A DNA stretch of 64,000 nt from Tubulanus polymorphus (taxonomy: Eukaryota; Nemertea; Palaeonemertea; Tubulaniformes; Tubulanidae), in the NCBI RefSeq assembly GCF_964204645.1, contig NC_134035.1, positions 6,446,501 to 6,510,500 on the forward strand, given 5' to 3'. Under the pieces are notes generated by a model. It was given only the letters and a program-made list of their open reading frames with translations, was not told where the DNA came from and did no database searches. Both the position numbers and the translations under genes were made by a program. This document shows, in pieces, positions 1 to 12,600 of this stretch (its first letter is position 1; every line of letters starts with the position of its first letter).

Positions 1-944
1 GTATTCATATTACAGGGGTCATATGGTATCTTACACACCTCGTTTCCTATCTTTTTACGTCATTGCTCTTACTGGTCGTTTGTCAGAAAAAGTCCACAAA
101 ACAACTTCAACACATATATTTCGAGATGGTCAAAACAACTCGGGTTACTATACGTAAGTCTGATGACCTAAATAATACTTCTTGAAAACAAAAAAATACT
201 TTTGGGCAGAATCGAGCGAAATTTCGGAATAATTCATCGATATATGTAGAGTTAACAACAAATCATCTTTTCTCTTGCCATTCCTTTTCATTTTGACAAA
301 ACAGTATGGGTTAAACACTAGATTTGCATTAGTGGCTCGCGTGGCTCACTAATAATGAAGCTCGCATTCAGAGGCGTTGTTCCATCCTCGTGCAACTTTA
401 TCCCCCTAATTATCCTGATTAAATAAATATAGCAATAAAATGTGGAAAATCATGTGGAATTAAGTTTATGGTGTATGATCTGCAGCCTCACGCGATATAA
501 ATTCACTGGCGTTTTACCTCTGATTTATAGCAAACTTTACGACTAAGGATACTGACTGAGCACGCACCATTAAGCCCAGTTAATAAGATCCCAGCAGCTT
601 CATAAATCTATATGAAAAGCCGTCTCGCAATCTTAGAAATTGAGATTATTTTCTCTCATAAATGAACGTGCATGTTCGTGTTTGCACGAGTTTGAACCCA
701 AAAAGTGAACATTCCTTTCCAAATAAGTTTCAGAGACAACAGGGGTGGGTTTCAGGGATCGGCACAACCTGCAGCCGACCCAGCGCGGCTTCCTATGAAA
801 TATCGTTTTCGTGGGCCAAAAAAATTAATTACGGTAATGTCTTGTTCACGGTTTATAAATTCGGTAGGAATAGTTATTTTGATAAATTCTACTCAAAACG
901 TGGGCGTAAGTCAACTTACTTCTTGCATTGCTACATAATACTGA

Positions 945-1095
945 TGGGTATGCCATCGGTGGTTTTTACGGGTTATTCTCCCTGGTGGTTATTATACTGG
1001 GTATTTCCTTCATGGTTGTTATACTGAGTATTCCCCTAGTGGTCATTATACGGGTATTCCCCGGGTGATTATTGCACTTGGGATGCCCCTCGTGG
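945..1095. repeat. Degenerate 26-29 bp minisatellite
   Basis: About five or six imperfect units of the pattern 'gggtattcccc-tggtggttattatact' run head to tail. Unit length varies between 26 and 29 bases. No flanking inverted repeat was seen. Confidence 0.6.
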
Positions 1096-3889
1096 ATATC
1101 AGTGTTTTATTGAGTAAAATGAAATTGATCTATCTAGAATCTTCGACTGGTTGAAACCTTGTCCAGAGATAGTCGAGATGAGTAACTGTTTCTTGTCTGC
1201 CACGTGATGTCGGTGTTGCGCTCATATATTTTTCAACTATCGCGTTCCATACTGAGGTACCAAAGGGAGAAGAGCTGAACTCAAACCCGCTTGACACTGC
1301 GCTCTGATCTACGAAGAATGCTGCAAAATGACAATATCCACACAGAAATATTTGACGACAATAGATCACGGAACGATTTTAGCGCTAATAAATCGAATCG
1401 TTTCCCATGGCCCGAGGCAGCACCGGCATGTCTCCAACTGTGAGCATTGATAGACAGGTTCCGGAGACAAGAGAACCACCAACGTCGTGCGAACGAGCGC
1501 CACTTTCTACATAAACTCTCGAAGGGGAAATACGTTAGTCACGCAATTAACCGCGCACTTTAAACTGTGAAATACACGCCGGATACAGGCAATTATCAGT
1601 ATTATTTGTAAATTAGCTGTGTAGAGTACACACTATTCTCAACGGAATTTTAGGGTAGTTTATATCTTACAAGTTCGGTGGACGCTTGTGACGTTGCTGT
1701 TTTTTTTCTGCGACGAGGGACACTGCGGCAACAAATTCATCATCACTTGTATCATTAACCCTTTGAGGTGAGCAGGTTTGGAGCACCATGAAGGTTGCAT
1801 CCAGATAATCTTTTTTAATTTGACCATCGATACATACCATGGAACAAAGTTGCTATATTTTTATCGACTTCTCGGCAACCAGCCCCAGCCCCTGCTGCAC
1901 GGACGGGGTCCATCGCTACTGCGTCGAGGCGCTCCAGGGAAGGGGTCACCGCCACTGCTTCCAGTGACGGGTCGGAATAAATTTTGTGTTGTTACTCCCC
2001 TTTGTCTCTGTCGCTATGGTTTCAATTATGGCCGACGATGTATAAGAATAATTAATGACATTGCACGCTTGTAAAACGATACCTCCGTACTGCGCCGCGA
2101 CTCCCAGAAAAAATATGGAAACGCCGATCTATGCGTCTTCGACTCGGCGTTAGTGGTAAATCCCTCGGATATTGTCGGTACTCGTCGGTTGTGTTTTGTA
2201 TCGATATTTCCCACAAACGTCAACTACAGCAGACGACAAAAAATTCCCCGGGTTTCCTCGTTATGCATTATTAATAGTGCTTCGTCGACTCATTGTGAAG
2301 CTTTCAGTTCGAAAAAATCGGTCTTCTGGCAAAATTACGAATCGACAGGACACTGAAGCGTTGGTGTAGCGTGGCTTTTGTCAAATCGTGCAGATTGCGT
2401 TTTCATCACGTGAAGATGACGTGTCACATTGACGACGGTAAAGGACATAACACGTGATCAACATGACAGATATCCAGATTTCATAATTTCACCCCTTGCA
2501 CTTAAGAAAAAAAAGCTATGACGTCGCGTACACGGCCCTTTAAAACCAATGAGAATTCGTTATATTAAGTTTTCTCCTTAGAAAACATTTTCATCCAAAG
2601 GTGTGGCTTCGTAATTTTAAAAGCCTCTCGCCTTTCACGAAAACGTGCTGCTACCAGCATCGATTTAAGTTGAAATTCCGTCTGATTCGTATACATGCGT
2701 ATAATGTATTTTGAATGTATATATTGCACAAAGCGATATATTGAACAAGTTTACGAGACATAAATTGAAATCTAGCACCGTTACCAAAGGCGTTTTTTAT
2801 GAAGTTCTAAACGATATCGAATAGAAATTATCGAACATTAGTTCGGTGCGGATACGTATATATACACGGCTACATACACGTGCATGAAACCGAGGCCTTA
2901 AGTTATATCACCATCAAAGCCACATGTTCTGTACCTGAAGAGAAAAATGAACTTGTATCAGTCAGATGCCATCCGATCCGACTATGGACACACCGGCTTA
3001 GTACTAACTAACGAGAAGGAATACAAATATTACAGTCGATATTAAACAGCCCATATTACCGCCCGCATTTATCTGCGAATTTTGACTTGAATTGTGGAAA
3101 TTGTCTTCAGTAATCGATTTCTACCTTACTTATTATTAGGCCATGAGGCCAGTTGCACAGCCAAGGTTTAGCACGTAAAAATTGGACTAGTTCTATTGTC
3201 ATACAAATCGTGGCCATATATAAGATATTCTAATCAGTCCATAACATATGACTGATTTCCGAGAAGCGCAACCTGGGTAAAAACATGCTGGATATGTGGA
3301 TCCAGCTACATACAAGGGCTACCACGTAAAAAGTATTGATGTACCGAAATGGCTTAACCGACGATAAAGTTCTTTCATAGTCCCCTGGTGGCAGTTGCAC
3401 GAACTAGTCTGTCGCACATGCTCTCCGTGCGACCTATAGATCAATAATTTCGTTATTACTTGGTTGATCTACCTTTATGCATCAAATTGTTCAGTTAGGA
3501 ATTTGCATTCAGAAATATACAACGATTTTTAACAAAGTTGTTTTTTCCATTTATCAGTGACAGTTTACACTTTGCACATATGTTTGAACTATAACAACTT
3601 TGAAAATGAACGTATACTCAATGAACATTAATTTACTTCAATCACCAAGAGGGAATGATAGGTAACAAAATTATTGCATTGTCGGAATTTGAATGGAACA
3701 TGATGTTGCATCATCTGCATCGACGTCTTTGGAGCGATTTAGGCAATGTTGAGTTCATCTACCAAACGGAAGATGGTACACATTGGCGGCGATAGATGAA
3801 ACCGAAACGGGAAATGACGGATCAGGACTTATATCAGTCCAATAACGTGATTTGCGAAAACAAAATGGCGGCTTTTTTAATCACTGATA

Positions 3890-4340
3890 TATGAATCGCG
3901 AGAATTGACGTGTCCGGAATAATTTGAGTCCGAATCCGTCATTTACGGTTGAATTGACGCTCAAAGTCGTCCGGTAATTGTAGGCTTTTCGGGGTGCACT
4001 TCTATCAATGGATGACAATTCTTTGCCACATTATTGTCGCTGTTTAGATACGAAAATTACGCGGGATTAATTCATAGTGAATTACTATCCACAAATTCGA
4101 AATGGTGGACGCTGAGTTATTTTTCTTGCAGAAATGAAAATTACGTTTATAAGCTGTTAGTGGTCGAATCTGAGAGGAGTTAGTGGTTTTATGAACATTT
4201 TTTGGCTGGAAAGTGGAAAAGATATAATAATAATGATAATAATAATCAATTACAAAAGGGTTTCTGCAAGAGCAGCAGAAACCCTAATAATCAACAGAAT
4301 TACAACAGGTTTCTGCGAGAGCAGCAGAAACCCTAAATAG
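3890..4340 (-). repeat. Interspersed repeat, copy 1 (inverted to the copy at 8.94-9.37 kb)
   Basis: This block is the diverged reverse complement of 8940-9375. Shared pieces include a region around 'aatgacggat', 'gtaggcttttcgggg', 'atcaatggatgacaat', 'gttagtggtcgaatctgagag' and a terminal (ATAAT)n tract. It ends in two palindromes of the form GGGTTTCTGC...GCAGAAACCC, at about 4260-4286 and 4307-4334. Confidence 0.7.
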
Positions 4341-5405
4341 ATTTTCAAGTTAATCACTTTATCATTTTTCTATCATTGACAACTGATTTTTTTAAGAGTT
4401 AATTAAGTATTATTACACTAGAGCCTATGAGGTTCCCCTCGACTACTCCTGTGAAACGGGAATCGTCTGAGATGCCCCTCTCGATCACTCCTGTGAAACT
4501 ATACTGGGATCGTCTGAAATATCCCCTCGATCATTCAGATGTCAACTTGTTTATACGTCACGACAAGTTATTTCTGTGTTGAAATAGATCGGCAAACATG
4601 AGAATATAATTTTTCTGTTCAATGGTCAATCGTTAACAAACAACAAAGACGGCTCCGTTTTTAATTTTGTTGGTTAAAGAATGTCGCATTTCGACTGATT
4701 TTGCTGACGTTGCCATCCGAATCGAATATGAAGCCTGCCTATATAATATGAAAATATTTCGTATAATTTGTACGAAAGTGCGAACCGCGACTCCACCGCT
4801 GCCATCTGTGGGTAAAGGGAGACATTTGATCCCATATACCGTTTGACGCCACGGCATTGTGCAACAACAAAATCCGAACCAGTTTTGTAGAAAAATCTAT
4901 ACATGAATGGAAGATGTCGAGCTCAGAGAAGGAAGGGTACTCGATAAATTACCGCTGCGTAGTTCAAATCGAAAAAAGGGAGTTTATACAATTCGTTTTA
5001 CCATAGGCGCGTAAAAGTGAAAAGTCGTTTGTGCAGTGACGCCGTTACCGTACAGCAGCATAGCTCAGTAACCGCCATTGGCTCCTCACGCAACCGACTT
5101 TCTCCTCTTCGTCGACGATGGAATTGCAATTAAAATCTCTACAATGATTGGCCTAATCAATAATTAATACATCAAACACCGGGACAATTAAGCAGTTGAA
5201 GCACCTTCCATGTCAGTGCCCGGAATCATCAACGATTACTTTTTTAATTCTTTGAGGTGTTCATCATGTACCGTGTGTAGCTTAACTCATCTTGAGGTAA
5301 AAAATATCGTTGATAATACACTTTTTCATGCTTTTATGCGAAGAACAAATACTATACGTCATCGTATACAATTACTCTAATACGTTTGGTTTTTTCGCAT
5401 TATAG

Positions 5406-5525
5406 GTGAATACCCATCCACCATCCCTGTCAGTCTTTCCTGTCTTCTCTCCCTCCTCCCCCTTCCTCCCTCCCTCTCCATCTCTCTCCCTCTCCATTTC
5501 TCGCTCTCTTCCTCCCTCCCTAGCT
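5406..5525. repeat. Pyrimidine-rich (CT/CCT) tract
   Basis: Roughly 120 bases of nearly pure C and T with short ccctcc and tctctcc runs. The long frame across it is low-complexity Ser/Pro and not a gene. Confidence 0.7.
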
Positions 5526-6538
5526 CCTCAATATATCGTGCCCTTTAATCGTAGGCGCAACTTATTGAAGTGTCGCAGGGAATTGATACCAGTTTCGTAT
5601 GATACAAAGTCTTTCATTTTCGTGAGCGCTTCGAAGCTGAGCTTAGTCTTTGTGTGCGGCGTCACCCGGGTAATTGATACTTTCTGACAGCGAAGGTAGT
5701 AGCTTCATATACTAAAAGTCACGTACGTTTAAACATCGTCGAATAGAGATAAACACAATGTATTTTACCGGTTTCGAAGCAGTAATCAGTGAGGTGTCGC
5801 GCACTCGCTATACTGTCAAGTAACGTCCCGGTGAGGGTTAGAGATGGTATTAATCTATATCTGGCCGCGTCCTGTTCTCTGTTACTGAACTGATAATTTC
5901 TGGTTAGTGATCGTAAATAAACGACGCAGATTAGTGAGAATTGAATGCGGTATGAGTGTTCAACTTGTCGGAAATAAAGGCCCACCAGGTGGCGTTAGTG
6001 CGCACGTGGACATCGACATCGAGATTTATTTTCAGATTCATTTGAAGTCTCTATGAATCTTCACAAATTCAATTTTCTATAAAGTCTTTAAATCTAGATA
6101 AGTGTAATTTGAAGATAAAGATGAAAATAAAATGATCAAGCTGTCCTACAAGCACACCATCTGTTGGCTTGCTCTTCTCGTTTTTCCAATTTGCTTGCCC
6201 TTGTGGTAGAGAGAATCATTGGAGCTAAGTTTCAATCGTCTCGGTGATTTCACGATGAGAATATAATGAGGCTGCAATATCACCGTCGTTTCCACTGGGT
6301 TGCGTCTCGCTCGTCGCAAAAAATGTACGGGTTTTTTTATTGAAATTACATGGATGGTCGTTTACGCAAGGAATGTCAACGCGGCTTCGACTGGATTATC
6401 CAGCAATCATAGACAAATTACCAACAGTTACAAATGTTTGGCGTACATAGAATTAATTATTTAAGAACGGACGGTATTAATTATCTCCCGATATCCAGTA
6501 AAACTGTAACCGTTTTTCGTCTATCATATATTTTATAG

Positions 6539-6676
6539 TGTTTTGGTTGATGGTCTTCGCGACGCCGGGGAAAATGTTACGGCCCAACAACTGTCTACAA
6601 GCCAATCAGACGTGCCATCGAGATGTCCAGTGTACACGACTACTGAGACTGATGCCAAATATCTGTGGAAGTTCAG
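6539..6676 (+). CDS. GFR-like exon, module 1 first half
   Basis: Acceptor tattttatag, donor CAG|GTACAT, phase 1 to 1. It encodes NNCLQANQTCHRDVQCTRLL followed by a cysteine ten residues later, the classic first half of a GDNF/GAS1 module. The preceding residues FWLMVFATPG are hydrophobic and may be the end of a signal peptide begun in an unseen exon. Confidence 0.85.
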
Positions 6677-9600
6677 GTACATATCAACTGCCAGATGTCC
6701 CTATTCGTTCAAGTTCTTGGGTGCCACGTAGCTGCGGCCACTCTTAGTTGACTACACTGTAGTTGCTAACATTGTAATTCTTAGAACGATAACCACACTC
6801 CACCTGACGATGATCTCAAGGGTGAGATCGAAACGTCGTGTATTTTATATATTTAAGATTGTTCGAATAAATAAATTTCTTATTTTTAAATTCTTCCAAT
6901 CTGTAGATAGTGGGTATTTATCTTATCATTGTAATTCTTGTACGCAGATTATAATTATTTGATACGTAGAAAATAAATCTAAATAGATACACATTTTTAA
7001 AATGACCATTCATCGCTAATTTTACCGTCTAATTCTATTTGTATTAATTGCAGCTAAATTACGATGCAGCGCTCGTCAGATTGACCACTGCCGGTCCGTA
7101 CTGCGAGAACTACTGGAAACTGATTACCTGAAAAACTGCGACTGTCCGCACAATCTAGAAAGATTTTCAGACTGTGAAATGTTTCAAGAGCACATATTTC
7201 ATCATCCGTGTGGCGAGATATACCAGGAATGTAAGTAATGGGATGTAACTCACCCAGGCCGGAATTTACCAACCGTACTGGTGTCAGGGCCCAGTTGTAC
7301 AGTTCTCGGTTAACATCTTTTGGTTCTAGGATTGAAACGTCGGTTACGAACGAATTTCAACCGTCGAGTTAAACCTTACCAACACGTGTGGAACTGGACT
7401 CTTGTCTTATAATGGTTCTTGATGTTAAGATAATTAATGGAAATATTCAATTATGCAGCGTGGACTGTCTCGTTGGCGGTCGTTATCGCTAAAAACCCAG
7501 TTCCAATTTGTCTCCGTGCCATTTTATTATCAGTATCATTTAAACAGGATCGAAAGCTCGAATAACCAGCAATTCTAACGGTTAACTGATGTTGAACACA
7601 AACACAATTTAGCTACAACTACAAAAAAAAATTCCAAATCTGCAACATGTTTCAATTGTCTATTGTTGACACACCCGTCGACAAACATCAAAGCGACTGC
7701 GTACGTAAAACGTAATGTATATTCATAGAATGTGTTAGCATATATCCTAATTCGCACCAGGCGTCAGCAGCGGCAACAACGATGAAAGTCAATTTTAATA
7801 CCAGAACATTCGACTGTCAAAAATTGCCATAGGGGTCGACCTGTTCTAAACAGTTTGCTAGAAGAAAAAAATCCGCGCGTGGTGTGTGGTGACAATGAAT
7901 TGAAAATGTGGCACAACATTGATTTCATTGCTTGGATTGTATATGAAAACAAGAAATGAAAGTGACGCTATGAAGTTAATCTATATCGAGTAATGATAAT
8001 TCATTATCGTATAAACATTGATAAATAACGTTCGAAATCAATTAGTCCCAATATTCAACTCGATTCAAGTGTCAATAAATTCGTCTTCTAACAGTATGCT
8101 ATTACATCACTGGAAATATTACTTCGAAGATTGTTTTCACGAACTTCGGAAGAAAATAGGACAATCACGATTCAAAGGGTTTCAATGTTTTTATAATTTT
8201 TTTTTCACAAATAATATCCTGTGTCTTCAGTAGAAATCCGATGAATCTGTTTTGCTTCTATATGTTCTCTATAAAATCTTTCCCATAAACGCCATTTGAT
8301 TTGAACAGAGACAAAGAGGTGAAAAACTCGATCATGCATTATATTTGAATGGAAACAAGTTTGAAATAAGAGATTTCATATCGAAATGCTTACATACTCA
8401 AACGGAATGTAGAATAACTATAACTGCCAACTATTTGTGATCCACCCAAAATTTGTTGATCGACTCGAAAATCTCCTACGTACGAAACTTACATTCGAAT
8501 TGAACGTCTGCTGTAAAACGAAACGTTATGAAACCGGTAAATTTTGCGTTGTGTGCAGACATAATGGATTCAGTTGATTTCGAACCGAAAAACCATACAA
8601 TCGAAACAGATCATATATTAGTCAGTTTGATCATCTAAATTGATTACAGTGAATACTTTACACTATTATGATTTGAGGGTTCCCTAATCCTTAATTCCAT
8701 CCCTTCGGAGAAAACTAATATATAGTTAAAAACCGTTTTTTCTGACGACATAGATGATATTATGTAACTATCTCGATTGAACTCGATTAACATCTGCTCG
8801 ATGTTCAGGATATTCACATTGATACAAACACTGTCCATGTGATGACTCGGAAACTCTTAATCTCACCTGAACAAAATGGTTCCCCCTGACAACTATAGTA
8901 TTGTCTGGATTTCCATTACGTAGAAATGAAAATACTTCGATTCATTGCGATTATCAGGGTTTCTCCTGCTTTCGCAGAAACCCTCTCGTAATTCTGTTGA
9001 TTATTATTATCATTATTATAATAAATTTTCCACTTTCCAGCCTAAATTTTTTCATAAAATGTAACTCCTCTCAGATTCGACCACTAACAGCTTACAAACG
9101 TAATTTTCATTTCTGTCAGAAATATAACTCAGTGCCTGACCATTTCGAATTTGCGTATAGTAATTTATTATGAATTAATCCCGTGTAATTACCGGGTCTA
9201 AACAGCGACAAGAATAACGCAAAGCATTGTCATCCATTGATAAAAGTACATCCCGAAAAGCCTACAAATTACCGTACGATCTCGAGCGTCTAAATCGCGA
9301 ATTCAGACTTACAATTAGTCCGGATCCGTCATTTACTGCGGACAATATGCAGCCAACATGGCGGACGGTTGAAATCATTTTCAGCTTAAATTTATCGCAA
9401 ATTTATGGCGAGTTTTATGACTGTAATGACCTATGATCCCTAAAATGAGTCAATTGATTAATTCTATTTGTAAATCAATTTACGTTGGCTACATTTCCTG
9501 AAGATTTCTGGCTCAAATCAACGTAATATGGACAGGAATGGTACGGATTTTCGTATGGAATTTTACTTCCGCGTTCACTTGATGACTCGGATCGATGACA

Positions 9601-12600
9601 ACGACAGCAGAGTTACGCAATTTAAGGTGAGAATCCACTAACCAGGGAATGTGAGACATGATTTTTTTGTCTAACTGCAGTATTAAGGTTACCTTGCCAC
9701 TGGGTGGTGCTATGATATGAATACATATGATAGCAAATGAGTACTCGGCAAAGCAATGATCATTGTTGGCTACCTACTTGCCTAATGCCTAGCTTTTTGG
9801 GGGATACGCCTAGAATAGATTTAGGCCCTTAATGTAGTGTGTAGAGCCATTGGAAAGCCTTAGTAGTTAGTAAGGGACTGGTTTACACTTGGACTATTTA
9901 TTTCGATTACTTTCTTTCCAGCTATTAATCGTGGAATGAACTGGTCACTACGGTCTTCAATTCCTTTGCCGATTCTTGCAGCTGGTGGGAATATATTTAA
10001 ACCACAGTTTGCAAGTGTACGTTTCAAATTAAGCGTCTCAGATGCTGTAAGTACTTGACGTTTTGTGTAATTATTTTTTTCTAATGTCATATGTTTAAAA
10101 TATTTGGATCAGTAATCAGTCGTGCTAGTGTACATGCAGAATTGGATTCATTGTTATTACGGGATGATAATTCACGGGCATCAAGAGTCCTACGATATAC
10201 CCTTGATTAGTCTAGTACCTAGCCGTTGTTCCTGAAACAACGTCTAGGGCGAAAGTGCTCACATAAGGTTAATTTTCGTCCCTCATTTTGAAGGACGAGG
10301 CTTTGAGCGTCTATTTCACCCCTTAAAACACTATCAACTTGCCTCAAACTGACTGTTCTGTAATCAGATGGAAGTTAACTATTGTTTGGCATAAATTTGT
10401 AATCCTAAGTAGCTTTTGCCGATCGTAGTAGCTCAAAACTTTTGACTAGTTGCCTCAAAAAAAAGTTGAAGTGAAGCAACATAACAAATATGGCGGCTTT
10501 TCGTGGTGCATGATAAGAGTGTAAATTACGGATTCGAACTTAAACTTGGTGCCAATGCAGATATTATTCTTGTTTCAAATTATTAAGGTTAAAATTGACC
10601 AACATCTATGCGTTTTATCAACAAAAAATAACATTTAGAGTAATTTTAGAGAGACATATTGAATTTTCACATTTTATTAATTTAGTCCGTTTTGGAAATC
10701 CCGATAGTGGCAATCAATTCAATTCAAATCAAAGCAATAAATTCTCCGGTTCGCAAATAAATCATCAAAAAATTTATTATAAAACACGTTTTCAAAGTCA
10801 ACATGGTAACTAATTGATTTATTTTAGTACAAAGGTTTGATTTGACACTAAAATCAGTTGTTGCATTGCAAACAAAAGGAGTTAACCTCTATATGATACT
10901 TAAGCGTCAGACGTTGTAGGGAACCGTAACAACGACTGGTATTCAGACTAACCCTTGATATGAAGCTTTTAAAAGTTTATCAGAGACTTGTTTTAGAGTA
11001 GACCGATTGGTGTCTATGCTCTGCGAGACAGTAGTAATAGATGTTTCACGACAAACGCACGATTTAAATATTTATTATACTTTCTATCACTCCTCTATTA
11101 TATTACATAACTAATAATTCTTACATTAGATTGCTTAATTACAGGTGGAAAGAGGTCAGATGGCATGACAATCTACTGTGGCTGACTAATTGACGCGGGC
11201 AGATAAAGCGTTGAGGTTTCAAAAGATGTCGCCAAAATACTTGTATCATCAGGGGTAGACAAATTATCCGAAGATAAATGAAAAATCAACCTTGTTGATC
11301 GTCAGTGGATTAAGCTGTAATTATTTCGTCTGGATCAATCGACACATAATTCATTTCAAAATCTGTGTTTAGTAGAGTTTCTTTCAATAAAATAAGAATC
11401 TATTTGACTATTTGTTTACTAATGTATTCAGGAGTGAATTTTAATTGATCTCAAAACCAGAGAAAGCATTCTTCAAAAATATAGAAAATCCTAGACTCAT
11501 AATCAAATTCTGTGAAGTCATTTAAGGTCTTGTGCTTGAATCAAGCCAAGGGCTCAGGTGGCTAAAATTCAATTCATCAGTGTCCTATAATGCCGAGTAC
11601 GACGGAGTTTACACACTGAAAACGTTGCGCTGTGTAAGTGTAATTTGGATAAGTCAGCAATATAATGACGGCCCTGCCCCGCGCGCTCCATCTGAGACAT
11701 AAACAAGTTGGACTGTATTGCCTCGATGCTTTGACAAATGGACTCCTAATATCCACATATCCAGCATAATGTTGACCCAGGTTGCGCTTCTTGGCAATAG
11801 TCATATGTTATGGGTTGGAATTATTTCGATGAAATCATCGTACGCTTCCCAGTTCGACATATGAACCAATTAGGCAGAAACCCGTTATCGCTGCTATGCA
11901 GCTATATTTATTATTGTTATTCTTTATTTACGAATTAAATTACATTAGAAAATTACAGATGATACTATGGAAATGTAATATAAGTCGATGGATACCAGGA
12001 GAAGTTAAAAACTTGTAACCATAAAACATGACCCTGGCACCTATGGAAATCACACACGCACACGCACACACTCACGTGCATGCACACGACCTTTTACTTT
12101 GATTTGGATTTAGTTGCCAATATAATGACCATAACAACTGCGGCGACCCCAACAGTTATACTGAAATTTTACATCTAATGTACGATGCAGTGCGTTTTAA
12201 TTTATAATCTAAGACTGTGTCGTTTTCAGCGAAGGGCCAGTTTAACGTACGCGAGAAGGGTGGAGGAGGTCACAACGACGAAGATGACGATAATAGCATG
12301 GATGAAGAGAATGATGCGATACCGGGTAAACGATCCCATAACGCCGGGCCAAGTTGTGTAGCTCTACGTAAAGAATGTATGTCAGATGACGAATGTTTCC
12401 GAGATTTGAAATCGTTCACCACTTATTGTAAAGTTCGAAAAAGTCGATGTTACGCTGAAAGTAGGTAAGCTTAGATTGTATGAAATACAGCATTGTACAG
12501 TGTCTTGGACATGTGGCGAATTGTGGATATCATGAATTAAGTCTATTAAGATCAGATATCAATATGGCAAATGTGCGGTTAGGTCGGTATTCCTGTCACA

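Larger units (their letters stand above)
1..6538. other. 5' flank or 5' intron, no recognisable gene
   Basis: No open frame here shows recognisable protein similarity. The short frames are what chance would give. The stretch holds a degenerate minisatellite near 1 kb, one copy of an interspersed repeat with a hairpin and an (AAT)n tract near 4.0-4.34 kb, and a pyrimidine tract at 5.4-5.5 kb. The first recognised exon begins at 6539 in phase 1, so at least one upstream exon, presumably with the start codon and signal peptide, lies here or beyond the window edge. Confidence 0.5.
7231..12229. other. Intron 2 of the GFR-like gene
   Basis: It holds an interspersed repeat (8940-9375), a GCAGAAACCC module (11872-11925), a CA tract (12051-12089) and short fragments around 10190-10260 and 10905-10970 that share pieces with 15,900-15,990 ('cgttgtt...' with 'gaaacaacg' or 'ggttccctacaac'). 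No further gene was recognised. Confidence 0.6.

Noticed and set aside
5406-5687. Ser/Pro-rich 93-codon frame as a possible signal-peptide exon
   Set aside because: It derives from a pyrimidine tract and has no hydrophobic core typical of a signal peptide or suitable phase-1 donor that I could identify.
6543-6731. Alternative frame over the first exon (MVDGLRDAGENV...)
   Set aside because: The +1 frame lacks the GDNF/GAS1 cysteine pattern, which is clear in the frame used, and does not fit the donor phase.
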